This document shows, piece after piece, positions 63,089 to 64,000 of a stretch of 64,000 bases of DNA. The translations under genes and the position numbers were made by a program. Origin of the DNA: Kribbella sandramycini (lineage in GTDB: Bacteria; Actinomycetota; Actinomycetes; Propionibacteriales; Kribbellaceae); contig NZ_JABJRC010000002.1 of the NCBI RefSeq assembly GCF_013131805.1, forward strand, positions 186,001 to 250,000, given 5' to 3'. The notes under the pieces are model-generated. The model did not search any database. It saw only the letters and a program-made list of their open reading frames with translations, and was not told the origin of the DNA. The number at the start of each line of letters is the position of its first letter. Positions within the stretch are counted from its first letter, which is position 1.

Positions 63089-64000
63089 GACTCCTCCTCG
63101 GGCAGTGGGAGCTCGGCGAGTACTTGCCAGCCGCGGTCGCCGTCCTCGCCTGCGACCAGCCGGCCGCCCAACGCGTCGATCCGCTCCCGCATACCGATCA
63201 GGCCGTAGCCATCGGCCGTTCTCCGGCCGCGGGTGGGACGGACGCCGTCGTTGTGGATCGCGACGCGGAGGTAGCCGTCGGCCGCGGTCAGGTCGACGGC
63301 GATGCGCCGGGCATCGGGTGCGTGCCGGCGAACGTTGGTCAGCGACTCCAGGAGGACGCGGTGCACGGTCGAGACCGTGACCGCCGCGACCGGCAGCTCG
63401 GCGAGCCCGGGCGCCATCCGCACGGTCACCAGCTCATTGCCCTCGACAACTGTCTCGACCGCTTCGGCGAGCCCGCCGGCGGTCGGCGCCGCCTGCTCGG
63501 GGCTGCGCAGCACGGTGACGAGACTGCGGACGGCGGCCAGCGCCTCGGCCCCGGCCTTCTCGATCTCGCCGAGCATCTCCTGGTCGCCGCCGACGACCTG
63601 CGCCGCTTGCGCCCGGACGACGACGCCGGTGATGTGATGGGCGACGAGATCGTGCAGCTCGCGCGCGAGGGCGAGCCGCTCGCGGTTGCGCGCCGCGGCG
63701 AGCGCCGCCTCCCGGCGGGCGACGCTGTCGCGCAGGATCAGCCCGATCGCGACCGCCGCGCCCCACAGCATCGCCCAGACGATCGCGATCGTGAGCGCCG
63801 GCTCCTGGTCGCCGTACCGGAGTTTGGGCGCGGCCGTCACGGCCAGCCCGCCGAGAACGGCCAGCGCGGCGGCCGGGCGGGGGAGGAGCCGATGGCAACA
63901 GGCCCCGACGAGCAGGAACAGCGCGAGCGCCTCGGCGTCCCCGGCGAACGGCGCCTCCAGCTGGAGCAGGTAGCCGATCGCGCTGCAGACCAGAGAGACC
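63085..64000 (-). CDS. NarL-type sensor histidine kinase (HisKA_3), N-terminus beyond the window
   Basis: At least 304 residues; the frame stays open to the window end, with hydrophobic segments (ALALFLLVGACC, IAIVWAMLWGAAVAIGLIL) marking the membrane sensor part. The dimerisation and phosphoacceptor box is ELHDLVAHHITGVVVRAQ. The ATPase domain has NVRRHAPDARRIAVDL (N-box) and DGYGLIGMRERIDALGG (G-box). An internal GTG at 63840 would cut off the membrane helices, so the true start lies outside. It is coupled by ATGA to the mini-gene and then to the response regulator. Confidence 0.9.
   Translation of the reverse strand, partial: VSLVCSAIGYLLQLEAPFAGDAEALALFLLVGACCHRLLPRPAAALAVLGGLAVTAAPKLRYGDQEPALTIAIVWAMLWGAAVAIGLILRDSVARREAALAAARNRERLALARELHDLVAHHITGVVVRAQAAQVVGGDQEMLGEIEKAGAEALAAVRSLVTVLRSPEQAAPTAGGLAEAVETVVEGNELVTVRMAPGLAELPVAAVTVSTVHRVLLESLTNVRRHAPDARRIAVDLTAADGYLRVAIHNDGVRPTRGRRTADGYGLIGMRERIDALGGRLVAGEDGDRGWQVLAELPLPEEES

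Overview
The window is 64 kb of very GC-rich DNA (near-total G/C at third codon positions, frequent GTG starts, tight ATGA/GTGA gene overlaps). It carries large LuxR and SARP regulators, many TetR/LacI factors, F420-type LLM enzymes, secreted ricin-lectin and GH92 glycosidases, and a RamB/PrpR-type regulator. This points to a free-living actinobacterium, most likely a soil member of the Propionibacteriales (Kribbella-like) or a Streptomyces relative. The genus is my inference. I saw no rRNA, tRNA, CRISPR array, transposase or prophage, so this looks like chromosomal core and accessory sequence, not a mobile island.

Layout, 0-13.6 kb: the end of an atypical urease locus (UreB tail, UreC-like protein with a remodelled pocket, and a GNAT-AAA+ fusion), a TetR regulator, and an exported agmatine deiminase. 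Then come an MBL hydrolase with a 936-residue LuxR ATPase, a secreted C39-like protein, a lipoprotein/divergent Nramp/PRC/PRC operon, a DinB protein with a lipid-kinase-like protein, and an RpiB-like protein. 14-21.4 kb: a carbohydrate locus with a ricin-lectin beta-helix protein, GH92 mannosidase, LacI regulator and FAD oxidoreductase. 21.4-25.7 kb: an unusual tightly coupled operon of patatin lipase, intracellular thermolysin-like protease and ComEC-like MBL nuclease/hydrolase. This is my best candidate for an undescribed system. 25.7-33.7 kb: TetR/SDR pair with a clear operator; an acyltransferase/LLM/alkyl-DHAP-synthase-like operon; ornithine aminotransferase behind a repeated operator array; and two adjacent enzymes that have lost their catalytic cores by in-frame deletion.

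33.7-41.8 kb is a propionate/acetate block: prpD-prpB-prpC (2-methylcitrate cycle), an ScfR-type (RamB/PrpR) regulator, and divergent aceA-aceB (glyoxylate shunt), with repeated TTCGCAA boxes in both control regions. 41.8-45.3 kb is a cobalamin-riboswitch unit: riboswitch, metE (B12-independent methionine synthase), then a secreted alpha/alpha-toroid protein that may bind B12. 45.4-50.7 kb is a valine-degradation operon (mmsA, acyl-CoA dehydrogenase, HIBYL-CoA hydrolase, mmsB, enoyl-CoA hydratase). Its products feed propionyl-CoA to the methylcitrate genes, so the region from 33 to 51 kb is metabolically coherent. 50.8-54.9 kb holds small oxidoreductases, a YdjC deacetylase-like protein, a DinB protein and a secreted HAD protein.

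54.9-64 kb: a three-gene operon (permuted PEP/pyruvate-binding phosphotransferase, MFS exporter, ATP-grasp ligase carrying a one-base frameshift) divergent from a 917-residue SARP regulator looks like a minimal natural-product locus. The window ends with a two-component system. Between its kinase and response regulator lies a 43-codon chimeric mini-gene, built from the start of a response regulator and the end of a kinase, which is the scar of a collapsed tandem duplication.
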